A stretch of 42,697 bases of DNA from Macromonas nakdongensis (GCF_002837145.1 NZ_NWMV01000029.1:1-42697), one strand, 5' to 3'; positions 1-14,226 are shown, counted from the stretch's first letter. Notes: generated from the sequence alone by a model not told the origin. Made by a program: numbers and translations.

Positions 1-2
1 CC

Positions 3-2330
3 CAGGCCGCGGCCAGTGCCGGGGTCAAGGCCGTGACCGAAGCCGCGGCCGACGCCGCGGCCGAGGCTGCTGCCCAAGCCGCTGCGCAGGCCAAAGCCGA
101 AGCCGAGCAGCAGGCCAAGCAACGTGCCGACGCCGAGAAGCAGGCCGAAGCCGAGCGCGCCCGCGAGCTGGATGAACGCCGCCGCAAGGCCCTGGCCGAA
201 GCCGAGGCCATCCGCGCCATGATGGCCGCCCCGAAGAAGGTGATGGTGGCCAAGAAGCCCGAAGAAACCAAGCCGGCGGCCGATGCCAAGGCGGGGCTCA
301 AGGGCACGCTGCACAAGCCGGCGGGCGCGCCCGCCAAACCGGGTCAGGCCCCTGCGGCCCCTGCCGGCGGCAAGAAAGAGGTCAAGTCCGAAGCCCTCTC
401 GTCCACCTGGAAAGACGACGCCGCCAAGAAGAAAGAACTCAAGACCCGCGGCGACACCGGCGGTGCGCGTCCCGGCGGCAACAACTGGCGCGCAGGCCCC
501 AAAGGCGGCGGCCGCCGCGGTGGGCGCGACGACCGCAACCAGGGCGCTTCGTCGTTTGCCCCGGCGGTGGAAGCCAAGGTCATCGAGGTGCACGTGCCCG
601 AGACCATCACCGTGGCCGAGCTGGCGCACAAGATGTCGCTCAAGTCGTCCGAGGTGATCAAGCAGCTGATGAAATTGGGCCAGATGGCGACCATCAACCA
701 GCCGCTGGACCAGGACACCGCCATGATCGTGGTGGAAGAGCTGGGCCACAAGGCCGTGGTGGCCGCGCTGGACGACCCGGAAGCCTTCGCCGACGAAGAA
801 GTGGCGAGCCAGGCCGAGGCGCTGCCGCGCGCTCCGGTGGTGACGGTGATGGGCCACGTGGACCACGGCAAGACCTCGCTGCTGGACTACATCCGTCGCT
901 CCAAGGTGGCCGCTGGCGAAGCCGGTGGCATCACCCAGCACATCGGTGCTTACCACGTGGACACGCCGCGCGGCATGGTGTCTTTCCTCGACACCCCGGG
1001 TCACGAGGCGTTCACCGCCATGCGGGCCCGTGGCGCCCAGGCGACCGACATCGTGATTCTGGTGTGTGCCGCCGACGACGGCGTGATGCCGCAGACCAAG
1101 GAGGCCATCAAGCACGCGAAAGCGGCCGGTGTGCCCATGGTCGTGGCTCTGACCAAGATCGACAAACCCGGCATCAACCTGGAGCGCGTGCGTTCCGAGC
1201 TGGTGGCCGAAGAAGTGGTGCCCGAAGAGTTCGGCGGTGACGTGCCCTTCGTGGGCGTGTCGGCCAAGACCGGTGAGGGCGTGGATTCGCTGCTGGAACA
1301 GGTGCTGCTGCAGGCCGAAATCCTGGAACTGAAGGCGCCGGTGGAAGCCAACGCCAAGGGCCTGGTGATCGAAGCCCGCCTGGACAAGGGCAAGGGCGCG
1401 GTCGCGACCGTGCTGGTGCAGTCTGGCACGCTGAAAGTGGGCGACGTGGTGCTGGCGGGCCAGACCTCGGGCCGCGTGCGCGCCATGCTGGACGAAAACG
1501 GCAAACCTGCCAAGGAAGCCGGTCCCTCCATTCCGGTGGAAATCCAGGGTCTGGCCGAGGTGCCGCAGGCCGGCGACGACTTCATGGTCATGCTCGACGA
1601 GCGCCGTGCCCGTGAAATCGCCACCTACCGCGCCGGCAAGTTCCGCAACACCAAGCTGGCCCGGCAACAGGCCGCCAAGATGGAGAACATCTTCTCCGAC
1701 ATGGCCGCCGGCGAGGTGCAGACCCTGCCCATCATCATCAAGTCGGATGTGCAGGGTTCGCAGGAAGCGCTGGCCGCATCGCTGCTCAAGCTGTCCACCG
1801 ACGAGATCCGTGTGCAACTGGTGTACGCCGGTGTGGGCGGCATCAGCGAATCGGACATCAACCTGGCGATTGCGTCCAAGGCGATGGTGATCGGCTTCAA
1901 CGTGCGCGCCGACGTGGGCGCGCGCAAGCTGGCCGAAGGCAACGACGTCCAGATCCACTACTACAACATCATTTACGACGCGGTGGACGAGCTCAAGGCC
2001 GCCATGTCGGGCATGTTGGCACCGGAGAAGCGCGAAGAAGTCATCGGTACCGCCGAGATCCGCAACGTCATCGTGGCGACCAAGATCGGCACCATCGCGG
2101 GCTGTATGGTCACGCACGGCCAGGTCACCCGCACGGCGCATTTCCGCCTGCTGCGCGACAACGTGGTGGTCTACACCGGCGAACTGGAGTCGTTGAAGCG
2201 CATGAAGGACGATGTCAAGGAAGTCAAAGAAGGCTTCGAGTGCGGCATCAAGCTCAAGAACTACAACGACATCAAGGAAGGCGATATCCTCGAATTGTTC
2301 GAGATCAAGGAAATCGCCCGGACGCTGTAA
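3..2330 (+). CDS. infB: Translation initiation factor IF-2 (5' end outside window)
   Basis: IF-2 is the GTPase that brings initiator fMet-tRNA to the 30S subunit and promotes subunit joining. The reading frame is open from the left edge, so the true start lies upstream. The visible part begins with the Ala/Lys/Glu-rich charged N-terminal region typical of the family, then the IF2_N segment (about 590-750). The G domain follows, with G1 GHVDHGKTS (852-878), G3 DTPGHE (990-1007) and G4 reading TKID (1152-1163) instead of the commoner NKID. The C-terminal IF-2 domains that bind fMet-tRNA end the protein. rbfA starts 3 nt after its stop, consistent with the conserved nusA-infB-rbfA-truB operon. 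The identification is secure; only the N-terminus is missing. Confidence 0.97.
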   Translation, partial: QAAASAGVKAVTEAAADAAAEAAAQAAAQAKAEAEQQAKQRADAEKQAEAERARELDERRRKALAEAEAIRAMMAAPKKVMVAKKPEETKPAADAKAGLKGTLHKPAGAPAKPGQAPAAPAGGKKEVKSEALSSTWKDDAAKKKELKTRGDTGGARPGGNNWRAGPKGGGRRGGRDDRNQGASSFAPAVEAKVIEVHVPETITVAELAHKMSLKSSEVIKQLMKLGQMATINQPLDQDTAMIVVEELGHKAVVAALDDPEAFADEEVASQAEALPRAPVVTVMGHVDHGKTSLLDYIRRSKVAAGEAGGITQHIGAYHVDTPRGMVSFLDTPGHEAFTAMRARGAQATDIVILVCAADDGVMPQTKEAIKHAKAAGVPMVVALTKIDKPGINLERVRSELVAEEVVPEEFGGDVPFVGVSAKTGEGVDSLLEQVLLQAEILELKAPVEANAKGLVIEARLDKGKGAVATVLVQSGTLKVGDVVLAGQTSGRVRAMLDENGKPAKEAGPSIPVEIQGLAEVPQAGDDFMVMLDERRAREIATYRAGKFRNTKLARQQAAKMENIFSDMAAGEVQTLPIIIKSDVQGSQEALAASLLKLSTDEIRVQLVYAGVGGISESDINLAIASKAMVIGFNVRADVGARKLAEGNDVQIHYYNIIYDAVDELKAAMSGMLAPEKREEVIGTAEIRNVIVATKIGTIAGCMVTHGQVTRTAHFRLLRDNVVVYTGELESLKRMKDDVKEVKEGFECGIKLKNYNDIKEGDILELFEIKEIARTL

Positions 2331-2333
2331 GCC

Positions 2334-2705
2334 ATGCCCGCGAAAAAGTCTTCTGCGGCCAACCGCAGTTTCAAAGTGGCCGATCAGATCCAACGCGATC
2401 TGACCGAACTGATCGCGCGCGAGTTGAAAGACCCGCGCGTGGGCATGGTCACCTTGCAAGCGGTGGAGGTCACGCCCGACTACGCGCACGCCAAGGTGTT
2501 TTTCAGCGTGCTGATCGGGGACCCGCAGGAAACCCAGGATGCGCTGAACCAGGCCGCCGGTTTCCTGCGCAACGGCCTGTTCAAGCGCCTGCACATCCAC
2601 ACCGTGCCGACGCTGCATTTCGTCTTCGACCGCACCACCGAACGTGCCGCCGACATGAACGCCCTGATCGCCAAGGCGGTGGCGTCGCGCGCCCAGGACG
2701 ACTGA
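2334..2705 (+). CDS. rbfA: Ribosome-binding factor A
   Basis: This 123-residue protein has the RbfA KH-like fold signature: an N-terminal helix with the '[22 protein letters not shown]'-type pattern (here beginning [10 protein letters not shown]), followed by [18 protein letters not shown]. RbfA assists late maturation of the 30S subunit and 16S rRNA 5' end processing. It sits 3 nt after infB and 2 nt before truB, so it is almost certainly cotranscribed and translationally coupled. The ATG at 2334 is the only reasonable start because it directly follows the infB stop. Length matches the family. Confidence 0.95.
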   Translation: MPAKKSSAANRSFKVADQIQRDLTELIARELKDPRVGMVTLQAVEVTPDYAHAKVFFSVLIGDPQETQDALNQAAGFLRNGLFKRLHIHTVPTLHFVFDRTTERAADMNALIAKAVASRAQDD

Positions 2706-2707
2706 GC

Positions 2708-3654
2708 ATGAACGCGCCACGCACGAGGGTGCAGCGGCGCCCCGTGCATGGGGTGTTGCTGCTCGACAAACCGCTGGGGCTGTCCAGCAACCAGGCCTTG
2801 CAAAAGGTCAAGTGGTTGCTGCGCGCCGAAAAAGCCGGCCACACCGGCACGCTCGATCCACTGGCCACCGGCGTGTTGCCGCTGTGCTTTGGCGCGGCCA
2901 CCAAGTTCAGCCAGTTGCACCTGGAAGCGGACAAAACCTACGAAACCACCTTGCGTCTGGGCGTGAGCACCACCACCAGCGACGCCGAAGGCGAGGTGCT
3001 GGACACCCGTCCGGTGACTTGCAGCGTCGGACAGGTGGTGGAGGTGTTGGACCGCTTCATGGGCCCGATCAGCCAGATCCCGCCCATGCACAGCGCCTTG
3101 AAGAAAGACGGCAAGGCCCTGTACGAATACGCCCGCGCCGGGGTGGCGGTGGAACGCGAGCCGCGCGCCGTCACCATCCACGACCTGGAGCTGCTCGACA
3201 TGCAGTTGCAGGGGCCAGAGCCGCATCTGCGCCTGCGCGTGCATTGCAGCAAAGGCACTTACATCCGCACCCTGGGCGAAGACATCGGCCAGGCCCTGGG
3301 CTGTGGCGCCCACCTGTCGGCCTTGCGCCGGGTGCAGACCGGCGACTTCGACCTGTCGGTCTGCATCACGCTGGAGCAGATCGAGGCCACGCCGGAAAGC
3401 CTGCGCCAGGCCCTGCTGCGCCCGGTGGATGTGCTGCTGGGCGGACACGGGCGTGTCACGCTCGACGCCGATCATGCGGCACGCTTTTTGAGCGGCCTGC
3501 GCCGCCGTGGCACGTGGCCGGACGCGCCGCGCGTGGCCGTGTACGGCGAATCACCCGCGGCCATGCTGGGCACGGCCCACGTCAAGGCCGGCGAACTCAT
3601 TCCGGGGCGCTTGTTGAGCCCCATCGAAATTCAACAAATCCTGGAAAGCCAACC

Positions 3655-3658
<4 letters not shown>
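2708..3658 (+). CDS. truB: tRNA pseudouridine(55) synthase
   Basis: A 316-residue TruB that forms pseudouridine 55 in the T-loop of tRNAs. The catalytic motif [12 protein letters not shown] is present with the nucleophilic aspartate at about residue 50. KTY, and the later [10 protein letters not shown] motif, are the other TruB landmarks. The start chosen is ATG 2708, two bases after the rbfA stop; the same frame is open much further upstream inside rbfA but those residues are not TruB-like. The C-terminal segment is a PUA-like tail. Its stop overlaps the typA start in an ATGA. Confidence 0.95.
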
Positions 3659-5480
<1,822 letters not shown>

Positions 5481-5484
<4 letters not shown>

Positions 5485-6431
5485 GCGTTCGCCACGGTCA
5501 GGCCGTGGGCCTGATGGTGCTGGTCACCTTCCTGTGGGGCACCGCGGGGGTGGTGACCCGGCACCTGGAGCAGGCCCAGGCCTTTGAAATCACCTTCTGG
5601 CGCAGCTTCTTCACCCTGCTGTCGCTGTTGGTGATCTTGCCGCTGTGGCAGGGCCGCGGCGTGTGGCGCCGCATGCGCCAGGAGGGCTGGGTGCTTTGGG
5701 CCTCCGGGGCCTGCTGGGCGGTGATGTTCACCGCTTTCATGCTCGGGCTGGCGCTGACCTCGGTGGCCAATGTGCTGATCACGCTGGCGGCCGGCCCGCT
5801 GTTCACCGCCCTGGTGTCGCGCCTGCTGTTCCGCCAGCACCTGAACCGGCGCACCTGGGGCGCCATCGCGGTGGCGGGCCTGGGCATCGCGTGGATGTTC
5901 GGGCAGCAGCTGGACGGCGGCCAGTGGCTGGGCAGCCTGGTGGCCTTGGGGGCGCCCATCGGCGGTGCCATCAACTGGAACCTGGTGCAGCGCAGCCAGC
6001 GCGCGGGCCAGCACGTGGACCTGGTGCCGGCGGTGCTCATCGGCGCCTTGCTGTCGGCCCTGTGCGCCTTGCCCATGGCTTGGCCTTTGAACGCCAGTGT
6101 CCACGATGTGACCCTGCTCGCGGGCCTGGGGCTGGGACAATTGGCCATCCCCTGCGTGCTGGCCGTGGTGTGTGCCCGTTCGCTCAGCCCGACCGAAATG
6201 TCGCTGCTGGCCTTGCTGGAGGTGCTGTTCGGCATTGCCCTGGCCTGGCTGGGGGCGGACGAGGTGCCCCAGTCACATGTGCTGCAAGGCGGGGCCTTGG
6301 TGCTGGGCGCACTGGTGGTCAACGAATGGCTGGGCCGGCGCGAGCGCGAGGGGCACTACCGCATCCAAACCCTGGAAGTTGAAGACATTGGAGACACGCA
6401 TGCATTGGAACACCCCGGAGGTCGGCGCTGA
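5481..6431 (+). CDS. EamA/DMT-family transporter
   Basis: A 316-residue membrane protein with about ten hydrophobic segments in two homologous halves, the layout of the drug/metabolite (EamA, RhaT-like) exporter superfamily. The first helix carries the typical FLWGTAGVVTRH pattern after a short N-terminus, and the second EamA repeat begins near GSLVALGAPIGGAINW. The substrate cannot be read from sequence. It starts in an ATGA overlap with typA and its 3' end overlaps the next gene by 32 nt, so it is expected to be in the same transcript. The C-terminal 40 residues are hydrophilic. Confidence 0.85.
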
Positions 6432-7527
6432 AGTCAGCGCCAACGGCGTCGGTCTGCTGACCCTGAACCGTCCCAAGGCGCTCAACGCCTTGAGTCTGCC
6501 CATGGTGCGCGCCCTGGCCGCGGTGCTCACCGCCTGGCGCGACGACCCGGCGGTGCAGGCGGTGGCCATCCGTGGCACGGGCAAACAGGGGCCGTTCGGG
6601 GCCTTCTGTGCGGGGGGCGACATCCGCTTCTTCCACCAGGCGGCCTTGCAGGGCGACCCGGCGCTGGAGGATTTCTTCACCGAGGAATACGCCCTCAACC
6701 ACCTGATCTTCAGCTACCCCAAACCCTACATCGCCTTCATGGACGGCATCGTCATGGGCGGGGGCATGGGCATCAGCCAGGGCGCGTCGGTGCGGGTAGT
6801 GACCGAACACACCAAGATGGCCATGCCCGAAACCCACATCGGCCTGTTCCCGGATGTGGGCGGCGGTTACTTCCTGAGCCGCTGCCCGGGGCATGTGGGC
6901 GAATACCTGGCGCTGACCGGTCACGTCATCGGCGCGGCCGAGGCGGTGGCCTACGGCCTGGCCGACGTGGTGGCGCCGGCCGAGGCCCTGCCCCAGGCCT
7001 GGACCGCCTTGCAGCAGATCGAGGCGCCCAACCCGCAGGCGTTTGCCGCCGCCTGGCAGCGCTGGATGGACGGCGCGGACTGGAACCGCGTGGTGTCGGC
7101 CGAGGCCTGCCTGCTGACCGCCGAGGTGGAGGCCGCCTTTGGCCAGCCCACCGTGCCGGCGATCGTGGCCGCCCTGGAGCACACCCCCACCGAAGGGGCT
7201 GCCAAGACCCTGGAGGTGCTGCGCACCCGCAGCCCCCTGATGCTGCACGTGGTGCTGGAACAGATCCGCCGGGCGCGCCGCATGAACCTGGCCGACGACC
7301 TGCGCATGGAGCGCGACCTGGTGCGCCACTGCTTCCAGACCGGCCACCTGCAGCGCAGCGGCGCCGACAGCGAAACGGTGGAAGGCATCCGCGCCCTGGC
7401 CGTGGACAAGGACCACAGCCCGCGCTGGAACCCGCCGCGCATCGAAGACGTGACGCCCGAGATGGTGGCGCCGTTTTTTGCCAGCCCTTGGCCGGCCCAT
7501 TCACACCCTTTGCGGGCCCTGGCCTGA
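6400..7527 (+). CDS. 3-hydroxyisobutyryl-CoA hydrolase-like (enoyl-CoA hydratase superfamily)
   Basis: A 375-residue crotonase-fold protein. It matches the HIBYL-CoA hydrolase branch better than ordinary enoyl-CoA hydratases: it is longer, has the FCAGGDIR oxyanion motif, and has PETHIGLFPDVGGGYFLSR with the Glu and Asp used by that branch. It also has the late EGIRAL..DKDHSPRWNPP motif. The expected reaction is thioester hydrolysis of 3-hydroxyisobutyryl-CoA in valine breakdown, with free CoA and hydroxyisobutyrate as products; related acyl-CoAs are possible. ATG 6400 is preceded by GGAG at 6390-6393 and lies inside the transporter gene, implying coupling. No other valine genes are nearby, so the substrate is an inference. 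Confidence 0.8.
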   Translation: MHWNTPEVGAEVSANGVGLLTLNRPKALNALSLPMVRALAAVLTAWRDDPAVQAVAIRGTGKQGPFGAFCAGGDIRFFHQAALQGDPALEDFFTEEYALNHLIFSYPKPYIAFMDGIVMGGGMGISQGASVRVVTEHTKMAMPETHIGLFPDVGGGYFLSRCPGHVGEYLALTGHVIGAAEAVAYGLADVVAPAEALPQAWTALQQIEAPNPQAFAAAWQRWMDGADWNRVVSAEACLLTAEVEAAFGQPTVPAIVAALEHTPTEGAAKTLEVLRTRSPLMLHVVLEQIRRARRMNLADDLRMERDLVRHCFQTGHLQRSGADSETVEGIRALAVDKDHSPRWNPPRIEDVTPEMVAPFFASPWPAHSHPLRALA

Positions 7528-7577
7528 ATCGCAGCTCGGGGCAGCAGCCGGCCCGCTGAGCGGCCCTGGCGGCCGGT

Positions 7578-8066
7578 TCAGCGCTGGCGCTGCTTCATGG
7601 CGCGTTCCACCTCGCGCTTGCCTTCGCGTTCCTTGATGGTGTCGCGCTTGTCGTGCTCGCCCTTGCCCTTGGCCAGGGCGATCTCGCACTTCACCCGGCC
7701 GTTCTTCCAGTGCAGGTTCAGCGGCACCAGGGTGTAGCCCTTTTGCTCCACCTTGCCGATCAGGCGGCGGATTTCCTCGCGGTGCATCAGCAGCTTGCGC
7801 GTGCGTGCGCTGTCGGCGCTGACGTGGGTGGAGGCGGTCCGCAGCGGGTTGATCAGGCAGCCGATCAGGAACAGCTCGCCCTCGCGGATGACCACATAGC
7901 CCTCGGTCAGCTGCACCTTGCCGGCGCGCAGGGCCTTGACTTCCCAGCCCTCCAGCACCAGGCCGCACTCATGGCGTTCCTCAAAGGAGTAGTTGAAGGC
8001 GGCCTTCTTGTTCTCGGCGATGCGCCCGTCGCGGTCCGCGGTTTTGGTTTTGGGTTTGACTGACAT
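7578..8066 (-). CDS. smpB: SsrA-binding protein
   Basis: A 162-residue SmpB, the tmRNA partner in trans-translation rescue of stalled ribosomes. It shows [34 protein letters not shown] near the N-terminus (quoted here only as its start [10 protein letters not shown] and end EVKALRAGK), the [10 protein letters not shown] segment, and a basic C-terminal tail rich in KREGKRE that folds into the A site. The start MSVKPK at 8066 is well supported. It is divergent from ratA, an arrangement conserved in betaproteobacteria. Confidence 0.95.
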   Translation of the reverse strand: MSVKPKTKTADRDGRIAENKKAAFNYSFEERHECGLVLEGWEVKALRAGKVQLTEGYVVIREGELFLIGCLINPLRTASTHVSADSARTRKLLMHREEIRRLIGKVEQKGYTLVPLNLHWKNGRVKCEIALAKGKGEHDKRDTIKEREGKREVERAMKQRQR

Positions 8067-8089
8067 GGTGTGGATATGGGGTGCCCCGC

Positions 8090-8122
8090 GACCTCTACAA
8101 TCCAGGCACGGCCGATGATTGT
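8090..8122 (+). promoter_or_regulatory. Possible ratA promoter -10 region
   Basis: A TACAAT hexamer lies at 8096-8101, 21 nt before the ratA start, in the gap between divergent smpB and ratA. No convincing -35 hexamer is seen at 16-18 nt spacing, so only the -10 part is supported. Confidence 0.35.
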
Positions 8123-8566
8123 ATGAAAAGCGTTCACAAGACAGTGTTGATCTGGCACAGCGCCCACGAAATGTTTGCGCTGGTGACCGATGTGGCCCGT
8201 TATCCGGAGTTTCTGCCCTGGTGCAGTTCCGGCCAGGTGCTGGAATCCACCCCGCAGGGCATGGTGGCTTCGATCGGCATGTCCATTGGCGGCCTGAAAA
8301 AAAGCTTCACCACCCGCAACACCCACGAAGCCGACCGCCGCATCCACCTCGAACTGGTGGACGGGCCGTTTTCTCACATGGAGGGCACCTGGGAATTCCG
8401 GCCCGTGGGCGACGGCACCCAGAAGGCCTGCAAGATCGAATTCACCATGAGCTACGGTTTTTCCAGCAGCACCCTGGCGGCCCTGGTGGGCCCTGTTTTC
8501 GACAAGATCGCGGGCAATCTGGTCGATGCCTTCGTCAAGCGCGCCGACCAGGTGTACGGCGCCTGA
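8123..8566 (+). CDS. ratA: RatA-like START/cyclase family protein (toxin-antitoxin-named UPF0083)
   Basis: A 147-residue polyketide_cyc/START-type protein with the RatA pattern: [15 protein letters not shown] at the N-terminus, [12 protein letters not shown], and [12 protein letters not shown]. In E. coli RatA was described as binding 50S subunits; the same family in eukaryotes (Coq10) binds quinones, so the biochemical role is not settled. The ATG at 8123 was chosen over an upstream in-frame start at 8081 because conserved residues begin with MKSVHKTV and the upstream start would overlap the promoter. It is followed directly by rnfH, the usual ratA-rnfH pair next to smpB. Confidence 0.9.
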   Translation: MKSVHKTVLIWHSAHEMFALVTDVARYPEFLPWCSSGQVLESTPQGMVASIGMSIGGLKKSFTTRNTHEADRRIHLELVDGPFSHMEGTWEFRPVGDGTQKACKIEFTMSYGFSSSTLAALVGPVFDKIAGNLVDAFVKRADQVYGA

Positions 8567-8571
8567 GCCGC

Positions 8572-8916
8572 ATGGTCACCATGCAGATCACCGTGGTGTT
8601 CGCGGCCGGCCCGCAAGACGTGCGCGAACGCGTGCTGGACCTGCCAGACGGCAACTGCGTGGCGCAGGCCCTGGATGCGACGGGCTGGGCGGTGCAGCAG
8701 CGCCTGGGGGCCGCCGGCGCAGAGGGGCTGGCCTTGGGCATCTGGGGCCGCAAGGCCACCCTCGACACCGTCTTGCGCGACCGCGACCGGGTCGAACTCT
8801 ACCGCCCTTTGCAGGTGGACCCGAAACGGGCGCGGCGCGAACGCTTCCAGCGCCAGGGGGCGAAAAAATCGGGCTTGTTCTCGGCCCGGCGCCCTGGGGC
8901 CAAACCCGGTTATTGA
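8572..8916 (+). CDS. rnfH: RnfH family ubiquitin-like protein
   Basis: A 114-residue protein with the RnfH beta-grasp pattern: ITVVFA at the N-terminus, a middle LGIWGRKA segment, and [21 protein letters not shown], the family hallmark. The function is unknown; the gene habitually follows ratA. The start may be ATG 8572 or ATG 8581; the second is closer to the conserved MQITVV. The C-terminal tail is basic. Confidence 0.88.
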   Translation: MVTMQITVVFAAGPQDVRERVLDLPDGNCVAQALDATGWAVQQRLGAAGAEGLALGIWGRKATLDTVLRDRDRVELYRPLQVDPKRARRERFQRQGAKKSGLFSARRPGAKPGY

Positions 8917-8946
8917 AGGCGCCGCAGCCCAGCGGCGGGCCCTCCC

Positions 8947-11087
<2,141 letters not shown>

Positions 11088-11110
11088 CCGGGCCTGACCC
11101 TGGGCCCACA

Positions 11111-11142
11111 AGGGCCGTCCCCCGTGGACGGCCTTTCGCATT
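11111..11142 (+). terminator. Intrinsic terminator or attenuator between guaB and guaA
   Basis: A perfect 7-bp GC-rich stem (ggccgtc 11113-11119, gacggcc 11127-11133) with a 7-nt loop is followed by tttcgcattt. The stem is strong but the T tract is interrupted, so partial read-through into guaA is plausible. Confidence 0.6.
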
Positions 11143-11178
11143 TCTAGCCGCGCTGCCCGCGCCCCACCCCGAGACGCC

Positions 11179-12789
11179 ATGCAACACCAGAAAATCCTCA
11201 TCCTCGACTTCGGTTCCCAGGTCACCCAGCTCATCGCCCGCCGTGTGCGCGAAGCCCATGTGTACTGCGAGGTGCACCCCTGCGACGTGTCCAGCGACTG
11301 GGTGCGCGCGTACGCGGCCGATGGCCAGCTCAAGGGCGTGATCCTGTCGGGCAGCCACGCCAGCGTCTACGAAGTGGACGACAAGGCGCCGGACGCGGTG
11401 TTCGAACTGGGCGTGCCGGTGCTGGGCATTTGCTACGGCATGCAGACCATGGCGCAGCAATTGGGCGGCAAGGTCGAGGCCGGCCACACCCGCGAATTCG
11501 GTTATGCCGAGGTGCGCGCGCGCGGCCACACGAACCTGTTGAAAGACATCGTGGACTTCACCACCCCCGAAGGCCACGGCATGCTCAAGGTCTGGATGAG
11601 CCACGGCGACAAGGTGACCGAGCTGCCGCCGGGCTTCAAGCTCATGGCCAGCACGGATTCTTGCCCGATCGCCGGCATGGCCGATGAGGCGCGCCGCTTC
11701 TACGCGGTGCAGTTTCATCCCGAAGTCACGCACACCGTGCAGGGCCGGGCGATGCTGGAGCGCTTCGTGCTGGACATCTGCGGCACCCGGGCCGACTGGG
11801 TCATGCGCGACCACATCGAAGAAGCGGTGCAAAAAATCCGCGAGCAGGTGGGTGACGAAGAGGTGATCCTGGGCCTGTCCGGCGGCGTCGATTCGTCGGT
11901 GGCGGCCGCGCTGATCCACCGTGCGATTGGCGACCAGTTGACCTGCGTGTTCGTGGACCACGGCCTGCTGCGTCTGCACGAAGGCGACATGGTGATGGAC
12001 ATGTTCGAAGGCAAGCTGCACGCGAAGGTGATTCGCGTGGACGCGAGCGAGCTGTTCCTGGGCCAGCTGGCCGGCGTGAGCGACCCGGAAAAGAAGCGCA
12101 AGATCATTGGCGGCCTGTTCGTGGATGTGTTCAAGGCCGAGGCGGCCAAACTCAAGGGCGACGGTGCCAAGGGCGCCAAATGGCTGGCGCAAGGCACCAT
12201 CTACCCGGACGTGATCGAGTCCGGTGGCGCCAAGAGCAAAAAGGCCGTGACCATCAAGAGCCATCACAACGTGGGCGGCCTGCCCGAGCAGTTGGGCCTG
12301 AAGCTGTTGGAGCCGCTGCGCGACCTGTTCAAGGACGAGGTGCGCGAACTGGGCGTGGCGCTGGGCCTGCCACACGACATGGTGTACCGCCACCCCTTCC
12401 CGGGGCCGGGCCTGGGCGTGCGCATTCTGGGCGAGGTGAAGAAGGAATACGCCGACCTGCTGCGTCGGGCGGACGCCATCTTCATCGAAGAGCTGCGTTC
12501 CACCATCGACCCCATCAGCGGCAAGAGCTGGTACGACCTCACCAGCCAGGCTTTCACCGTGTTTCTGCCGGTGAAGAGCGTGGGCGTGATGGGCGATGGC
12601 CGCACCTACGACTACGTGGTGGCACTGCGCGCGGTGCAGACCAGCGACTTCATGACCGCCGATTGGGCGGAGCTGCCTTACAGCCTGCTCAAACGCGTGT
12701 CGGGCCGCATCATCAACGAGGTGCGTGGCATCAACCGCGTGACCTACGACGTCAGCTCCAAGCCGCCAGCCACGATCGAGTGGGAGTGA
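11179..12789 (+). CDS. guaA: GMP synthase (glutamine-hydrolysing)
   Basis: A 536-residue GuaA that converts XMP to GMP using glutamine and ATP. The class I glutamine amidotransferase domain comes first, with the nucleophile Cys85 in GICYGMQ and the FHPEV histidine near residue 179. The ATP-pyrophosphatase domain follows, with P-loop LSGGVDSS near 233-240, and then the dimerisation domain ending in ATIEWE. Its last codons and stop form the left attachment core of the integrative element that begins here, so the protein is complete but its original downstream sequence has been displaced. Confidence 0.97.
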   Translation: MQHQKILILDFGSQVTQLIARRVREAHVYCEVHPCDVSSDWVRAYAADGQLKGVILSGSHASVYEVDDKAPDAVFELGVPVLGICYGMQTMAQQLGGKVEAGHTREFGYAEVRARGHTNLLKDIVDFTTPEGHGMLKVWMSHGDKVTELPPGFKLMASTDSCPIAGMADEARRFYAVQFHPEVTHTVQGRAMLERFVLDICGTRADWVMRDHIEEAVQKIREQVGDEEVILGLSGGVDSSVAAALIHRAIGDQLTCVFVDHGLLRLHEGDMVMDMFEGKLHAKVIRVDASELFLGQLAGVSDPEKKRKIIGGLFVDVFKAEAAKLKGDGAKGAKWLAQGTIYPDVIESGGAKSKKAVTIKSHHNVGGLPEQLGLKLLEPLRDLFKDEVRELGVALGLPHDMVYRHPFPGPGLGVRILGEVKKEYADLLRRADAIFIEELRSTIDPISGKSWYDLTSQAFTVFLPVKSVGVMGDGRTYDYVVALRAVQTSDFMTADWAELPYSLLKRVSGRIINEVRGINRVTYDVSSKPPATIEWE

Positions 12790-12790
12790 C
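12778..12790. repeat. attL core of integrative element in guaA 3' end
   Basis: The 13-bp sequence gagtgggagtgac, covering the last guaA codons (EWE, stop), recurs at 19446-19458 with one mismatch (G at 12786, A at 19454). Low-GC sequence starts immediately to its right. This is the expected left junction of a tyrosine-integrase element using guaA as attB. Confidence 0.85.
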
Positions 12791-12831
12791 TTTTGACATG
12801 TAAGTCGTTGATTTTAAAAGATATTTAACTT

Positions 12832-12846
12832 ACACAAAAGTTTCAC
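12832..12846 (+). repeat. Putative integrase arm-type repeat, left copy B
   Basis: acacaaaagtttcac here resembles gcacaaaagttacac at 19371-19385; the 10-mer cacaaaagtt is identical in both. Its position just inside attL suits an arm-binding site for the integrase. Confidence 0.45.
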
Positions 12847-12847
12847 G

Positions 12848-12887
12848 CAGCCAGCTAGGTCATTGATTTAGCTGGCTGTTTGACTTT
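12848..12887 (+). terminator. Stem-loop downstream of guaA, terminator-like
   Basis: A perfect 10-bp inverted repeat (cagccagcta 12848-12857, tagctggctg 12869-12878) with an 11-nt loop is followed by tttgacttta. It lies inside the element about 60 nt past the guaA stop, so the element may supply guaA with a new terminator. The T tract is imperfect. Confidence 0.5.
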
Positions 12888-12889
12888 AT

Positions 12890-12901
12890 AGTTGCACAAA
12901 A
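12890..12901 (+). repeat. Putative integrase arm-type repeat, left copy A
   Basis: The 12-mer agttgcacaaaa occurs identically at 19367-19378 near attR. Matching direct repeats inset from both ends of an integrase element are what arm-type sites look like. Confidence 0.5.
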
Positions 12902-12949
12902 ACCTGCACAATTTTGTGGTCACTCAAAATCGTAGTCACTCAAGCAACT

Positions 12950-14224
12950 ATGGCTCTTAAAAAACAAACGTTCAAAGACGGCGAAATAGCAATATACGAC
13001 GAAGCTGTGATTTACAAGCGCGGCGAGTATTGGCAGATGCGTATGTGGTTACAGAAGGAAGGTAAGTACGCACGCTTCAGCTTACGCACGCGCAGCGAAA
13101 GCACAGCTATAGACAAGGCAAAGCAGCACTATCACGAAATAAAAGCGATGGAGCTTGCAGGAAAAACGTACCACTCTAAAACTACTAAGCAAGGTGCAGA
13201 AGAATATCTTAAGCAGCGGTGGAAGGATCACGAAGCTGGCTTAATAGTGATAAATCGCTACAGGACGGTTGCAACACATTTGAACCACTGGCTTAACTTC
13301 ATAAACAGAGATACAAAGCTCAAAGAACTGGAGCGTACTGACTGCGAAAATTATTATCACGAACGTACTAAACGCAAGATCAGTCAAAAGACAATTGAAA
13401 ATGAGCAGAGCACGATCAATGCAATGATGAATTGGCTGTACAAGGCCAAGGAAACGTACATTGATGGGTTTGACTTTAAAAAACTACCGCGGCTTGATAC
13501 AAGAGCTGAAGATAAAGGGCGGTACTGCTTTAGTGATGACGAAAGCAAGCGTATAAGAACATTGCTTGAAGAGTATGCAAAAAGTGCAGCATCACAGCTT
13601 GATGAAGGAAAATCCATAGAGAAGTTCGTAACAGCCTACTATCTACTCATTTCTATGATAACTGGCCTAAGAAGAGGAGAGCAGCAACAGCTACGCTGGC
13701 AAGACATGAAATGGTATGAGCACGATTTAAAGAATGAATCTGGTGATAGCTACAGCTTGGTGGAAATTTTAGTTCGCGGCGAAACTTCAAAAACAGGAAA
13801 AACACGTAGGTTTATGATTAAAGATTGGGAATATTTTGAATCATTCTTCAAAGTAATGAACCCAAGGTACCGCAAAGCAAACAAAGGAAAAACTGACGCA
13901 AAGAACTTTGGAGAGACGTTGATTTTTAGTGTGGATGGAAACAAGGAGCTAACTCCAAGAGCGATTTATTATCACTTTAACAAAATAATGGAGTTGGCAG
14001 AGATTGGCGATACTGGAGGCAAAGAGCTTGTTCCATACTGCTTTAGACATACATTTATTACGCAGCGAGTAAATGCTGGCCTTTCGCCAACAGAGGTTTC
14101 TGAAATTGCAGGTAACTCAGCAACGGAAATTGAAAAAACTTATTATCATACGACACGCGATAAGATGATTAGCAATGCACTTGCAACATATACTCGCAAA
14201 GATGGTATGTTGATTCCAAAGTAA
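12950..14224 (+). CDS. Tyrosine-type site-specific integrase
   Basis: A 424-residue phage-type integrase expected to insert and excise this element at guaA. An N-terminal arm-binding region (about 1-75) precedes a SAM-like core-binding domain (about 80-180) and the catalytic domain. Catalytic residues visible are Arg241 in TGLRRGE, a lysine in the ETSKTGKTRR hairpin, Arg366 in PYCFRHTFIT (the usual preceding His is replaced by Tyr), and nucleophile Tyr398 in KTYYHTT. ATG 12950 gives the normal N-terminus; a TTG at 12914 is in frame but unlikely. No clear Shine-Dalgarno precedes either. Codon use is AT-rich, unlike guaA, and the gene lies next to attL pointing inward. Confidence 0.92.
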   Translation: MALKKQTFKDGEIAIYDEAVIYKRGEYWQMRMWLQKEGKYARFSLRTRSESTAIDKAKQHYHEIKAMELAGKTYHSKTTKQGAEEYLKQRWKDHEAGLIVINRYRTVATHLNHWLNFINRDTKLKELERTDCENYYHERTKRKISQKTIENEQSTINAMMNWLYKAKETYIDGFDFKKLPRLDTRAEDKGRYCFSDDESKRIRTLLEEYAKSAASQLDEGKSIEKFVTAYYLLISMITGLRRGEQQQLRWQDMKWYEHDLKNESGDSYSLVEILVRGETSKTGKTRRFMIKDWEYFESFFKVMNPRYRKANKGKTDAKNFGETLIFSVDGNKELTPRAIYYHFNKIMELAEIGDTGGKELVPYCFRHTFITQRVNAGLSPTEVSEIAGNSATEIEKTYYHTTRDKMISNALATYTRKDGMLIPK

Positions 14225-14226
14225 AA

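Noticed and set aside
12914-12949. TTG at 12914 as the integrase start
   Set aside because: The added residues are not integrase-like and overlap the repeated gtcactcaa sequence (12919-12927, 12935-12943); ATG 12950 gives the normal N-terminus.
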